A DNA stretch of 40,763 nt from Myxococcales bacterium (GTDB lineage Bacteria; Myxococcota; Bradymonadia; UBA7976; UBA1532): assembly GCA_020633515.1 (NCBI GenBank), contig JACKDM010000045.1:1-40763 (forward strand), given 5' to 3'. Each line of letters opens with the position of its first letter. Within the stretch, counting starts at the first letter, position 1. This document shows positions 8,652-16,625 of this stretch, piece after piece. The notes under the pieces were generated by a model that ran no database searches, was not told the origin of the DNA, and saw only the letters and a list, made by a program, of their open reading frames with translations. A program made the translations under genes and the position numbers.

Positions 8652-9443
8652 TCAGCCGGTCACCATGCCGGGCGGCGCCTCACCCGCGCGGCAGGCGTCG
8701 ATGAAGGCGACCGCGAGCGTGTTGAGCGGCGCGAGCGAGGGCGGGGGGTCGTCGATCTCGAACCACATCCACTCGCTGTCATCGGGGGTGATGAGATCGA
8801 GCGAGACGACGGTCGCGGGCTCGGGGTGGTCGGGCTCGGCGGGGTCGTTGAAGTCGGCGGCATCGATCGCGGCCCGCCAGCGCGCGGTGGCGGCGGGGTC
8901 GAGGCGGCCGGTGAGGCGGCGCGGGCCGATGTAGTCGAAGGCGCCGTCGTCGTGCAGCGCGATGGCGTGGGGCTCGCCGCCGTAGACGTGGCTCCAGATG
9001 ATGAGGCGGCCCCATTCGAGCGGCTCGCGGGGCGGGTGGGGCTCGCCGGTCGGATTGGCGCCGAAGACGGCGTCGAGCAGCGCGGGGTCGTCGGTGTCGC
9101 CGAGCGGGCGGCCATCGCCCTCGATCTGCCAGCGGCGCTCGGCGGCGAGCGCGTCGATCAGCGGACGCAGGCGGGCGCGGGCGGCGGTCGCGCCGCCGGT
9201 GTCGTGTTCGAGGTCGACGATGAGCAGGGCGTCGGCGCCGAAGGTGAGGCGGAGCCCTCGGCCGGGGTGGCGGCCGTGGTGCTCGCTGCCGTCGACGAGG
9301 TACTCGAGGTCGAGCCGGTCGGCGGCGACGTGCCACGTCTCGCCGATCTGCCCGGCGCAGCGCAGCGCGGCGAGGCGGGCGGTGATCGCGTCGGGGTCGA
9401 CGGCGCCGTCTTCGGGGCGGAGGGTGAGGATCGCGTTGGGCAC
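8652..9443 (-). CDS. Hypothetical protein, family not recognised
   Basis: 263 aa from a GTG at 9443 with GAGGAG about eight bases upstream. No signal peptide, membrane segment or known motif is visible. The sequence is a normal mix of residues with alternating predicted strands and helices (for example HAIALHDDGAFDYIGPRRL) and acidic patches, so it looks like a real soluble globular protein. It is first in the minus-strand run, 55 nt upstream of the next gene, and is divergent from the oxygenase gene at 9680. No function is proposed. Confidence 0.65.
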   Translation of the reverse strand: MPNAILTLRPEDGAVDPDAITARLAALRCAGQIGETWHVAADRLDLEYLVDGSEHHGRHPGRGLRLTFGADALLIVDLEHDTGGATAARARLRPLIDALAAERRWQIEGDGRPLGDTDDPALLDAVFGANPTGEPHPPREPLEWGRLIIWSHVYGGEPHAIALHDDGAFDYIGPRRLTGRLDPAATARWRAAIDAADFNDPAEPDHPEPATVVSLDLITPDDSEWMWFEIDDPPPSLAPLNTLAVAFIDACRAGEAPPGMVTG

Positions 9444-9620
9444 GGTCAGGGCTCCTCGGGGGGCCGGTGGCCCGCGTTCATGACGGGCTGCGGGTCGCGC
9501 TCGGAGTGTACATCGTGGGTGGCGGGGCCATCGAAGTCACCGGAGCGACGCGGTCGATGCCGCCGCGGATCCGGGGCGCCCGCGGGCGTTGGTCGGGCAA
9601 GCGCCTGATCTGCAAAGGGC

Positions 9621-9649
9621 TTGCATCGATCCGATCGCGTCCGTAGGGT
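9621..9649 (+). promoter_or_regulatory. Sigma70-type promoter for the oxygenase gene
   Basis: TTGCAT (9621-9626), a 17-bp spacer, then TAGGGT (9644-9649), 30 bp upstream of the ATG at 9680. It lies in the 236-bp divergent intergenic region between 9443 and 9680, which holds nothing else I can identify. Confidence 0.6.
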
Positions 9650-9679
9650 GCGCGCGCTTTGTCGCCTGGGAGTTGTGTG

Positions 9680-10591
9680 ATGCACAGCGAGCACGCTGGA
9701 GTGCCGGTGGTCGAGTTCGGGCGGGTCGACGCGGAGACGGTCGCCGCGGTGGGGGACGCGATCGGGCGGTTCGGGTTCGTGAGCCTGGTGGGGCATGGGG
9801 TCGAGCCGGCGTTGATCGAGCGGGCGTACGCGGCGGCGGCAGAGGTGTTTGCGTTGCCGGCGGCGACGCTGGCGCCGTACGAGCGGCCGGCGGCGGCGCG
9901 GCAGCGGGGCTATACGCCGTTCCGGCGGGAGCGGGCGGTCGGGGGGGTGGCGCCGGATCTCAAGGCGTTCTGGCATGTGGGGCGCGATCTGCCGGTGGGG
10001 CATCCGCATCTGGTGAGCGGGAAGATGATCGGGAACGTGTGGCCCGCGGAGGTGCCGGCGTTTCGGGGGGCGATGCAGGCGCTGTTCGATGCGCTCGAAG
10101 GGGTGGCGCTGCGGGTGCTCGATGCGTTGGCGGTGTGGCTCGACAGTGATCCCGATCACTTCCGGGCGCTGGTGCGGGATGGCAACAGCGTGCTGCGGGT
10201 GATCGATTATCCCGCGGTGGCGGGCGCGGAGCCGGGGGCGGTGCGGGCGGCGGCGCACGAAGACATCAACCTGTTGACGGTGCTGCCGGCGGCGACGCGG
10301 CCGGGGTTGCAGCTGCGGACGCGGGAGGGGCGGTGGCTGCCGATCGAGACGCCGCCGGATGCCTTGGTGGTCGATACGGGTGACATGATGCAGTTGTTGA
10401 GCGGGGGGCGGCTGCCGTCGGTGACGCATCGGGTGGTCAACCCGGAGGGGTGCGATGGGGGGCGGCTGTCGATGCCGTTCTTCCTGCATCCGCGGCCGGA
10501 TGCGGAGCTGAAGATGCCGGGGGCGCCGGAGCCGGGGTTGCTGGCGCACGACTTCTTGATGCAGCGGCTGGTGGCGATCGACGTGGCTTGA
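9680..10591 (+). CDS. Isopenicillin-N-synthase-like 2-oxoglutarate/Fe(II) oxygenase
   Basis: 303 aa. The ATG at 9680 has GGGAG seven bases upstream; an adjacent in-frame GTG at 9677 is an alternative. The N-terminus (VPVVEFGRVDAE, then GFVSLVGHGV) is the DIOX_N domain of the IPNS/plant-type dioxygenases. The Fe(II) ligands are H193-x-D195 (AAHEDINLLTVLP) and H250 (SVTHRVVN), and the 2-oxoglutarate-binding R-x-S follows (GGRLSMPFFLHP). The family hydroxylates or desaturates small molecules; the substrate cannot be read from sequence. No biosynthetic cluster surrounds it, so this is probably a housekeeping-type member. RNase HIII follows 25 nt downstream on the same strand and may share the transcript. 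Confidence 0.9.
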   Translation: MHSEHAGVPVVEFGRVDAETVAAVGDAIGRFGFVSLVGHGVEPALIERAYAAAAEVFALPAATLAPYERPAAARQRGYTPFRRERAVGGVAPDLKAFWHVGRDLPVGHPHLVSGKMIGNVWPAEVPAFRGAMQALFDALEGVALRVLDALAVWLDSDPDHFRALVRDGNSVLRVIDYPAVAGAEPGAVRAAAHEDINLLTVLPAATRPGLQLRTREGRWLPIETPPDALVVDTGDMMQLLSGGRLPSVTHRVVNPEGCDGGRLSMPFFLHPRPDAELKMPGAPEPGLLAHDFLMQRLVAIDVA

Positions 10592-10615
10592 TGGCTCTGG
10601 CTCTGGCGAGGTGTG

Positions 10616-11515
10616 ATGTCCAGCTATACGATCAAGCTCGATCCCATCGAGGCGCCGAAGACGCGGCGCTTCTTCGAGGAGCATGGCTTCGAGCTGCGGG
10701 AGGCGCCGCATGCGTTCTGGCAGGCGCGGGGGCCGGATTGCATCGCGACGTTCTATACGTCGGGCAAGCTGCTGTTGCAGGGCAAGGAGGCGGATGTCTA
10801 TCGGGGGCTGATGGGGGACGAGACGCCCGAGGCGCGGCCGTACTGGCGGGCGTTGCAGAAGCACCCGAAGCCGGGGCCGGTGGCGTGGATCGGGACGGAT
10901 GAGGCGGGCAAGGGTGATTACTTCGGGCCGCTGACGGTGGCCGGGGTGATCGTGCGGCCGGATGACCTGGAGATCCTGGCGACGCTGGGGGTCGATGACA
11001 GCAAGGCGGTGGCCGATGGCAAGGTCGCCGAGCTGGACAAGCAGATCCAGGGGTTGTGCGCGAGCGAGGTGCTGTATATCTCGCCGGCGACCTACAACCG
11101 GATGCATTCACAGATGCGGACGGTGAACGCGGTGATGGCATGGGCGCACGCGAAGGTGATCCATGCGTTGCTGGCGCGGACGGAGGGGACGCGGCCGGAT
11201 TGGATCCTGACCGATCGCTTCGCGGATGACCGGGTGATGGTGCGGGCGCTGGGCGAGCTGCCGGCGGGGGTGCGGTTTGCGCAGTGGCCGAAGGCGGAGG
11301 AGGATCCCGCCGTGGCGGCGGCTTCGGTGCTGGCGCGGGCGGCGTATCTGCGGGGGCTGGCGTCGCTTTCGAAGCGGTTCGGGGTGGCGCTGCACGGGGG
11401 CGCGGGGGCGCCGGCGTTGGCGGCGGGGCGGAGGTTTCTGGCGACGGTGGGGCGGGAGCAGCTGGGGGAGGTGGCGAAGCTGCACTTCGACACGACGCGG
11501 CAGATCGGGGGCTGA
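10616..11515 (+). CDS. rnhC: Ribonuclease HIII
   Basis: 299 aa. It has the N-terminal TBP-like substrate-binding domain of RNase HIII (about 1-85: YTIKLDPIEAPKTRRFFEEHG to ATFYTSGKLLLQG). The catalytic domain opens with DEAGKGDYFGPL (D95, E96), which separates HIII from HII. Further acidic residues are in GVDDSK (127-128) and in TDRF (D200). The enzyme cleaves the RNA strand of RNA/DNA hybrids. A GTG (10613) immediately precedes the ATG (10616); GGCGAGG is upstream. RNase HIII is best known from Firmicutes and scattered other phyla, so presence here is mildly notable but not unique. Confidence 0.95.
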   Translation: MSSYTIKLDPIEAPKTRRFFEEHGFELREAPHAFWQARGPDCIATFYTSGKLLLQGKEADVYRGLMGDETPEARPYWRALQKHPKPGPVAWIGTDEAGKGDYFGPLTVAGVIVRPDDLEILATLGVDDSKAVADGKVAELDKQIQGLCASEVLYISPATYNRMHSQMRTVNAVMAWAHAKVIHALLARTEGTRPDWILTDRFADDRVMVRALGELPAGVRFAQWPKAEEDPAVAAASVLARAAYLRGLASLSKRFGVALHGGAGAPALAAGRRFLATVGREQLGEVAKLHFDTTRQIGG

Positions 11516-11562
11516 GCGGGGGTGGTGGGGGTGGAAGATCACGGGTCGGGTGTTTTTTTCGA

Positions 11563-11589
11563 ACGGGTCGGGCGGGCTCGGTGCAATCG
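11563..11589 (+). promoter_or_regulatory. Motif shared with the sigma-factor upstream region (candidate ECF promoter)
   Basis: CGGTGCAATCG at 11579-11589 is found exactly again at 14278-14288, just before the ECF sigma gene. The 16-17 bases upstream of both also match at roughly two thirds of positions, starting ACGG-x-TCG. It lies 50 bp before the lipoprotein ATG at 11640. An autoregulated ECF promoter is inferred, not shown. Confidence 0.4.
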
Positions 11590-11639
11590 GCGGTGAACCT
11601 GGCGGCGCGGGGCGCCGCTTTCTCCCGAGGAGGGACCCG

Positions 11640-12746
11640 ATGCGATTGCTTCACGCTACGATGATCCTCGCCGCCGGTATCGCCGCGGCTGCTTGTCAGG
11701 CCGAGCCGGAGACCGCGGCGCCCGCGACGACGCGGGCGGTGACCGGTCAGCTCCACGCCGAGCTGCGGACGCCGGGGCAGCGGGTGCGGGCGGTGGGGAT
11801 CGAGGGCGACGTGGTGGATTCGGCGGTGGACTCGGATGGGCGCTTCGCGGCGGAGCTGGAGCTGGGGCGGACGTATGCGTTCTTCCTGCTCGATGAGGCG
11901 GGCGAGGTGAGCCACGAGATGATGTTCGCCGGTGATCGGGCGGGGGGCCGGACGCGGCTGCTGCCGATCAGCGCGTCGCCGGGCGGGGACGCGGATGAGG
12001 CGGTGGAGATGGGTGAGGTCGAGGAGGGTGAGGCGGGCGAGGCGGTGCCGGAGCGAGAGCCGCTGGCGCAGGTGGATCGGGACGGGGACGGGGTGGCGGA
12101 TCTGGACGACGATGACGACGACGGGGATGGGGTGGGCGACGACGAGGACGATGACCACGACGGGGATGGGGTGGAGGACGACGCGGCGGAGGCGGAGGTC
12201 GAGCGGCATCGCGGGCGGCACGATGGCGAGGGGCGCGAGGGCGAGGGGGAGGGCGACGACGACGGCGACGACGACGGCGACGGTGAGGGTGACGACGACG
12301 GCGACGGCGACGACGACGGCGACGGTGAGGGTGACGACGACGGCGACGGCGACGGTGAGGGTGACGACGACGGCGACGGTGAGGGTGACGACGACGGCGA
12401 CGGTGACGGGGACGGCGAGGACGACGGCGACGGCGAGGGCGACGACGGTGACGCCGAGGGCGATGACGGCGACGCCGAGGGCGATGACGGTGACGCCGAG
12501 GGCGACGGCGACGCCGAGGGCGGTGACGCCGAGGGCGCGACGGCGGGCGAGGCGAGGGCGACGGCGACGCCGAGGGCGAGGGCGGCGCGGCCGAGGGTGA
12601 GGACGGCGCGGCCGAGGGTGAGGACGGCGCGGCCGAGGGTGAGGACGGCGCGGCCGAGGGCGAAGGCGACGCGCCGCCCGAGGGCGAAGGCGACGCGCCG
12701 GCCGAGGGCGAGGGCGGCCGCGCCGGGTGATCCGGCGGCTCGCTGA
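11640..12746 (+). CDS. Lipoprotein with Asp/Gly/Glu repeat tail; probable frameshift near 12552
   Basis: As read, 368 aa. ATG at 11640 with GAGGAGGG upstream; signal peptide ending IAAAAC gives a lipoprotein. Residues about 30-110 are a small domain, possibly carboxypeptidase-regulatory-like (VTGQLHAELRTPGQRVRAVG). Then comes DRDGDGVADLDDDDDDGDGV, like thrombospondin type-3 calcium repeats, and a long D/G/E array. Near 12552 the text changes abruptly from acidic to Arg/Pro-rich. In the other frame the acidic pattern (AAEGEDG, EGEGDAP) continues to a TGA at 12728-12730. One extra G at 12551-12552 would restore a single acidic protein ending at 12730. The Arg/Pro tail is therefore most likely an artefact of a missing base or a real phase-off state. 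Confidence 0.72.
   Translation: MRLLHATMILAAGIAAAACQAEPETAAPATTRAVTGQLHAELRTPGQRVRAVGIEGDVVDSAVDSDGRFAAELELGRTYAFFLLDEAGEVSHEMMFAGDRAGGRTRLLPISASPGGDADEAVEMGEVEEGEAGEAVPEREPLAQVDRDGDGVADLDDDDDDGDGVGDDEDDDHDGDGVEDDAAEAEVERHRGRHDGEGREGEGEGDDDGDDDGDGEGDDDGDGDDDGDGEGDDDGDGDGEGDDDGDGEGDDDGDGDGDGEDDGDGEGDDGDAEGDDGDAEGDDGDAEGDGDAEGGDAEGATAGEARATATPRARAARPRVRTARPRVRTARPRVRTARPRAKATRRPRAKATRRPRARAAAPGDPAAR
12252..12715 (+). repeat. Tandem GAC/GGC/GAG-rich coding repeats
   Basis: From about 12252 to 12500 there are imperfect units of GACGACGACGGCGACGGT plus GAGGGT. From 12584 to 12646 there are three perfect 21-bp units (GGC GCG GCC GAG GGT GAG GAC), with a variant to 12667. Two near-identical 24-bp units follow at 12668-12715. 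These could expand or contract by slippage. Confidence 0.8.
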
Positions 12747-12801
12747 GCACGTTCCGGCGAGTCGGTTTGCCTGCCTCCCGATTCCGCATACCCTGTCGCG
12801 G

Positions 12802-14236
12802 ATGCGGATCCCCCCCGAGCGCCCCCCGCGGCGGCGCATCTCCCTCGTGATCTCGACGCTGTCGATCGTCGCGCTGCTGCTGGCGGCGGCGCCCGGGTGG
12901 GCGGCGCCGTCGGTGGCGCTCGACGTCGGGCCGCCGCCGGCCGGTGCGGGGTGCCCCGATGCGGGGGCGCTGCGTGCCGATCTGCGGGGGCTGCTCGGGC
13001 GCGATCCGTTCGATTCGATGGCGCCGCGGCGCTTCGTCGTGCGGTGGATGACGACGGAGCGCGGGCTGGCGGTGGAGCTGGCGGTGGTCGAGGGCGGGGC
13101 GGTGCGGGGCGCTCGGCGGCTGGAGAGCGGGGCGGGCGAGTGCGCGGCGCTGCATCGGGCGGTGGGGTTGATGCTGGCGCTGGCGCTGGATCCGCTGCGG
13201 CTGGCGGCGCCGCTGCCCGCGGGGGTGAGCGAGGCGGGGGTGAGCGAGGCGTTTGGCGGCGAGGCGCCGGGTGGCGGGCGAGGGGGTGGTGGCGGCGAGG
13301 CGCCGAGGTGGCAGCGAGGCGCCGGGTGGCGGCGAGGGGCGGTGGCGTCGCGACCGGATGGCACCGAAGCGCCGGATGGCACCGAAACGCCGGATGGCAC
13401 CGAAGCATCGGGTGGCACCGAAGCATCGGGCGGCACCGAAGCATCGGGCGGCACCGAAGCATCGGATGGCACCGAAGCATCGGGCGGCACCGAAGCATCG
13501 GATGGCACCGAGACGCCGGGTGGCACCGAGACGCCGGGTGGCACCGAGACGCCGGATGACGCCGAGCGGATGGCACCGAGCCGCCGGATGGCACCGAGCC
13601 GCCGGATGGCATCGTCGAACGCCGGATGGCACCGAAGCGCCGGATGGCACCGAAGCGCCGGGTGTGGCGCCGAAGCGCCGGATGGCATCGAAGCGCGCGG
13701 GGGCGATGTCGGCGCGGAGGGCGCGTCGCCGCGCGGCCGGGGTCGGCGGGGAGCGCGCTGGCGGTCGAGCCGATGGTGGGGGTGCTCGCGACGGCGGGCT
13801 CGACGCCGGGGGTGAGCGGCGGCGCGGGGTGGGGGTCGACGTGCGCGGGCGGTGGTTCGGGGCGGGGGCGGAGCTGCGCGGGGTGTGGCCGTCGTCGGCG
13901 GCGTTCGGCGGGGGCGAGGTGCGCGCGGGGCTGCTGGGGATGGGGCTGCGCGGGTGCGGGTACGGGGGGCGGTTCGGCGGGTGCGCGGTGGCGCTGGGGG
14001 GGTGGCAGCGGTCGAGCGGGGCGGGGTTCGCGCGCAATGCGGCGCTCGATGCGCCCTATCTGGCGGTCGGGGGGCGGGTGATGGTGGCGTTCGCGGTGGG
14101 TGATGGGTGGTGGCTGCGGCCGGTGGTGGAGGTGGTCGCGCCGCTGACGGCGACGCGGTTGACGGTGGGCGGGGCGACGGCGTGGGAGACGCCGGCGGTC
14201 AATGGGGCGCTCGGGCTGGAGGTGGGGTGGCGGTGA
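12802..14236 (+). pseudogene. Outer-membrane barrel-type protein with signal peptide and 18-bp repeat linker; frame broken several times
   Basis: The ATG at 12802 starts a signal peptide (SLVISTLSIVALLLAAAPGWAAP) and a globular domain (GCPDAGALRADLRGLLGRDPF to HRAVGLMLALALDPLRL). A linker of PDGTEA-type repeats follows. As read, this frame stops at 13815. The expected C-terminal barrel appears first in a second frame (ALAVEPMVGVLATAGSTPGV, about 13751-13835) and then in a third (VDVRGRWFGAGAELRGVW to GALGLEVGWR, stop at 14236), which ends in strand-like alternation typical of outer-membrane proteins. Both switches lie in or beside G-runs and each fits one missing base. Either the assembly has indel errors or the gene is decaying or phase-variable. 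The 48 nt before the next gene contain the shared 11-mer. Confidence 0.62.
13347..13690 (+). repeat. 18-bp minisatellite GATGGCACCGAAGCATCG and variants
   Basis: More than a dozen units of about 18 bp encode PDGTEA, PDGTET or SGGTEA. Spacing is regular to about 13560, then slips: the GAT codon of the unit falls in successive frames at 13569, 13625 and 13681. Variants GATGGCATCG appear at the 3' end. Confidence 0.85.
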
Positions 14237-14261
14237 GCGGTGGCGGGGCGACGATTTGGAG

Positions 14262-14288
14262 ACGGATCGCGGGCGGCCGGTGCAATCG
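14262..14288 (+). promoter_or_regulatory. Candidate autoregulatory motif before the ECF sigma gene
   Basis: Contains CGGTGCAATCG (14278-14288), the same 11-mer as at 11579-11589. It ends only 6 bp before the ATG at 14295, so if it is a promoter element the transcript would be leaderless or nearly so. Confidence 0.35.
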
Positions 14289-14294
14289 TCGTCG

Positions 14295-14837
14295 ATGAGC
14301 CCCGCGATCTGCGCCGAGCCGGTGGTCTTCGAGGCGGTCTATGCCCGCTGGTTCGACTATGTCTGGCTGCTGCTGCGCCGGCTCGGGGTGCCCGCGGCCG
14401 ATCTGGAAGACGCGGCGCAGGAGGTCTTCATCGTGGTGCATCGGCGACTCGGGGAGTACGACGCGGCGCGGCCGATCCGGCCCTGGCTGTCGGGGATCGC
14501 GCATCGGGTGGCGATGCGGGAGCATCGGCGGCCGCGGAATCGGCGGCGGGCGGAGGTGGAGCCGGAGGTCTTCGATGCGCTGCTGCGGGATGAGGCGGAT
14601 CCGGAGCGGCTGCTGGCGGATGCGCAGCGGCGGGCGCGGGTGCAGGCGGGGCTGGAGGCGCTCGATGACGAGCGGCGGGCGGTGTTCGTGATGCATGAGC
14701 TGCACGGGATGCCGTGTCCGGAGGTGGCGGAGGCGCTGGGGGTGCCGGTGAACACGGTGTACACCCGGCTGCGGGCGGCGCGGGCGCGGTTTCGCGCGGT
14801 GATGGAGCGGCTGCGGCTGACGGGAGGCGCGGCATGA
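14295..14837 (+). CDS. ECF-type RNA polymerase sigma factor
   Basis: 180 aa. Region 2 (about 12-75) has FDYVWLLLRRLGV and the region 2.2 helix DLEDAAQEVFIVVHRRL. Region 4 (about 120-175) has a helix-turn-helix, CPEVAEALGVPVNTVYTRLRAARARF. There is no region 1.1 or 3, as in extracytoplasmic-function (sigma70 group 4) factors. The ATG at 14295 gives a typical length; an upstream extension to 14202 would overlap the preceding gene. The stop overlaps the next gene's start in an ATGA, so the two are translationally coupled, as is usual for a sigma factor and its regulator. Neighbours encode envelope proteins, so control of the envelope cluster is a reasonable inference. Confidence 0.93.
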   Translation: MSPAICAEPVVFEAVYARWFDYVWLLLRRLGVPAADLEDAAQEVFIVVHRRLGEYDAARPIRPWLSGIAHRVAMREHRRPRNRRRAEVEPEVFDALLRDEADPERLLADAQRRARVQAGLEALDDERRAVFVMHELHGMPCPEVAEALGVPVNTVYTRLRAARARFRAVMERLRLTGGAA

Positions 14838-15877
14838 GCGGTGACGAGGGGCCGTGGTGGGGGGATGACGCGGAGCTGGAGCGGGAGCTCGACGCGGAGC
14901 GGGGCGCGCGGGGGCGGATGCGGCGCGCGCGGGCGCGCGTGCTGGCGGGGGTGATGGCGCGGGTGGGGCCGCCGCCGGGGTCGGGGGCGGGGGTTCGGGG
15001 CGGCGCCGGCGAGCGCGCGGGGAGCGCGCGGCGCGCGGCGGGGGGGCTGGCGGCGAAGGTGGTGGCGGCGGCGCGCTGGCGGTGGCGGTGGGCGCGGGGG
15101 TGTGGTGGGCGCAGGGGGCGCGGGCGTGGGCGGCGGGCGCGGGCGGCGCGGCGGTGGTGGTGGGTGAAGCGGGTGGGCGAAGGGCGAGGCGGCGGTCGGC
15201 AGCTGGCGGCGGTCGGTCCGGCGGCGCGGCGGCGGTGCCCAGTGAAGCCGAGGTCGCGGCGGCGGGCGACGCGGCGGTCGGCGGCGCGGCGGCGCGCCGG
15301 CGGCGGGCGAGATGGGCGCAGCCGGCGCGGTCGGCGGCGCGGCGTGGCGCGGTCGGCGAAGCGGCGATGGCGGTGCGGCGGCGCGGCGGCCGGCGGCGGC
15401 GCCGCGGCGGACGGCGCGGCGGCGAAGCGGCGACGGGCGACGCGGCGACGCGCGTGGACGAGCGCGGTCAGCGCCGGCGGCGGCGCGCGCGGCGGCGGCG
15501 GGCGCGGGTCGGGGGGCATGGCGAGGGCGCGGGCGGCCGGCGCGTCGGCGCGGCGGCGGCGCGCGCGGGTGGTGAGCGCGCCGGGGCGCGCGGGGCGCGG
15601 GGCGCGGGGCGACGACGACGCGCTCGCGGCCGAGCAGGTGTTGCTCGGGCGGCGCGCGCGCTGCGCTCGCGAGGGGCAGGTCGAGGTGGCGGAGGCGGCG
15701 GTGGCGCGGCACGCGCGGCGGTTCGCGGCGGGGCAGCTCGTCGAGGCGCGGGAGCTGTTGCGGATCCAGATCCTGGTGCGGCGCGGGCGGCTCGATGACG
15801 CGCGGGCGGCGGCGCTGCGGTTCCGGGAGCGGTTCCCGGGAGCCTGCTGGGGCCGGCGCTCGACGACGCGCTGGTGA
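14834..15877 (+). CDS. Putative membrane partner of the ECF sigma factor; middle part apparently frame-displaced
   Basis: As read, 347 aa, coupled to the sigma gene by ATGA. The first 75 residues are charged and helical (DDAELERELDAERGARGRMR) and should be cytoplasmic. From about 15064 to 15600 the frame reads as improbable Arg/Trp-rich text. The alternative frame there gives a membrane helix (ALAVAVGAGVWWAQGARAW) and AAVPSEAEVAAAGDAAVGG. The original frame resumes with a TPR-like end, ALAAEQVLLG to LVEARELLRIQILVRRGRLD. At 15838-15840 one more G would continue FPGSLLGPALDDALV, a plausible natural ending. The architecture (cytoplasmic helix, one TM, periplasmic tail) fits an anti-sigma-like protein, but no zinc-finger motif is visible. 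Confidence 0.55.
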   Translation: MSGDEGPWWGDDAELERELDAERGARGRMRRARARVLAGVMARVGPPPGSGAGVRGGAGERAGSARRAAGGLAAKVVAAARWRWRWARGCGGRRGRGRGRRARAARRWWWVKRVGEGRGGGRQLAAVGPAARRRCPVKPRSRRRATRRSAARRRAGGGRDGRSRRGRRRGVARSAKRRWRCGGAAAGGGAAADGAAAKRRRATRRRAWTSAVSAGGGARGGGGRGSGGMARARAAGASARRRRARVVSAPGRAGRGARGDDDALAAEQVLLGRRARCAREGQVEVAEAAVARHARRFAAGQLVEARELLRIQILVRRGRLDDARAAALRFRERFPGACWGRRSTTRW

Positions 15878-16090
15878 CGCCGGCGGCGGGGGGAGACCAT
15901 GAGGGGCGCGATGGGGCGCGATGGGATGCTGCGCGCGGGAGGGTGCACGATGCCGTCGATGCGGGTGCTGGCGGTGGCGCTGGCGATGGTGGTGACGAGC
16001 GGGTGCCGCTGGGTGGTGGAGGGTGAGGTGGGTGAGGCGGCCGATGGGGGGCGGGGATGGGGCGGTCGCCGTGGGGCGGGCGGACGCGGG

Positions 16091-16180
16091 TGGAGGGGAT
16101 GGCAGCGGCGAGGGGATGGCAGCAGCGAGGGGGGGCAGCAGCGAGGGGGGATGGCAGCGGCGAGGGGATGGCAGCGGCGG
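16091..16180 (+). repeat. GATGGCAGCGGCGAGGGG-type minisatellite with variable G-runs
   Basis: Units begin GATGGCAGC(G/A)GCGA and end in a run of 4 to 7 G. The GATGGC starts at 16098 and 16115 are 17 bp apart, not 18, so the coding phase changes within the array. Confidence 0.7.
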
Positions 16181-16407
16181 GGGGATGCAGCGGCGAGGGC
16201 GAGGAGGGGGATGGGGGATGGCGGGCGGGAGAGGGCGAGGGGCAGGTGGGGAAGGAGAGGGCGGGCGAGGGGTGAGGGCAGGCGAGGACGGTGAGGAGTG
16301 AGGGGCGGCGGCGAGGGCGGCGAGCGGCGGAGGGCGAGGACAGTGGCGGTGAGGGGGCGGGGTGGGAGGGCGGTGGTGAGGGCGGGTCGGGGTGAGGGCG
16401 GGGCGGC

Positions 16408-16515
16408 GTGAGGGCGAGGGGGAGGGCGAGGGCGAGGGGGAGGACAGCCAGGGCGGCGAGGGCGAGGGTGAGGGCGAGGGCGAGGGTGAGGGCGAGGGCG
16501 AGGGCGACGACGGAG
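16408..16515 (+). repeat. GAGGGC/GAGGGT hexamer repeat coding Gly-Glu
   Basis: About fifteen GAG-GGC or GAG-GGT hexamers in tandem, interrupted once by GACAGCCAG. They encode the Gly-Glu tail of the lipoprotein above. Confidence 0.8.
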
Positions 16516-16625
16516 AGGGCGCGCCGCGGGGGCCGGCGGACGATGACGCGGACGCTGGCGTCGACGCGGAGCCTCTGGACGAGGACGAGCGGGGGGAGCG
16601 GGCGGGGTGACCGGGCGGCGGGCGA

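Larger units (their letters stand above)
15950..16610 (+). pseudogene. Lipoprotein with Ser/Gly/Glu repeat tail; frame broken at G-runs
   Basis: The ATG at 15950 starts a lipoprotein signal (MRVLAVALAMVVTSGC); an ATG at 15899 with GGGGGAG is an alternative. After GCRWVVEGEVGEAADGG the acidic/serine pattern is spread over several frames: DGAVAVGRADAGGGDGSGEG in one, then GEGEGEGEGE, then a sensible acidic end (DDDADAGVDAEPLDEDERGE) with a stop at 16610. As read from 15950 the frame is Arg-rich and ends near 16294. G-run lengths of 4 to 7 differ by one from what a constant DGSGEG unit needs. It is the second acidic-tailed lipoprotein of this cluster. Likely a single gene with indel errors or a phase-variable gene. 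Confidence 0.5.

Noticed and set aside
6032..8704. Plus-strand open frame of about 890 codons
   Set aside because: Antisense of four minus-strand genes; Gly/Glu/Val-rich with no motif.
9446..11107. Minus-strand open frame over the oxygenase and RNase HIII genes
   Set aside because: Arg/Pro/His-rich antisense text; both plus-strand genes have complete catalytic motifs.
10632..13688. Minus-strand open frame of about 1000 codons across the lipoprotein and repeats
   Set aside because: Antisense of the GAC/GGC repeats giving Val/Leu or Pro/Arg repeats; no start signal and no domains.
13347..13690. CRISPR-like array
   Set aside because: Units are contiguous 18-bp coding repeats without unique spacers, so this is a minisatellite, not CRISPR.
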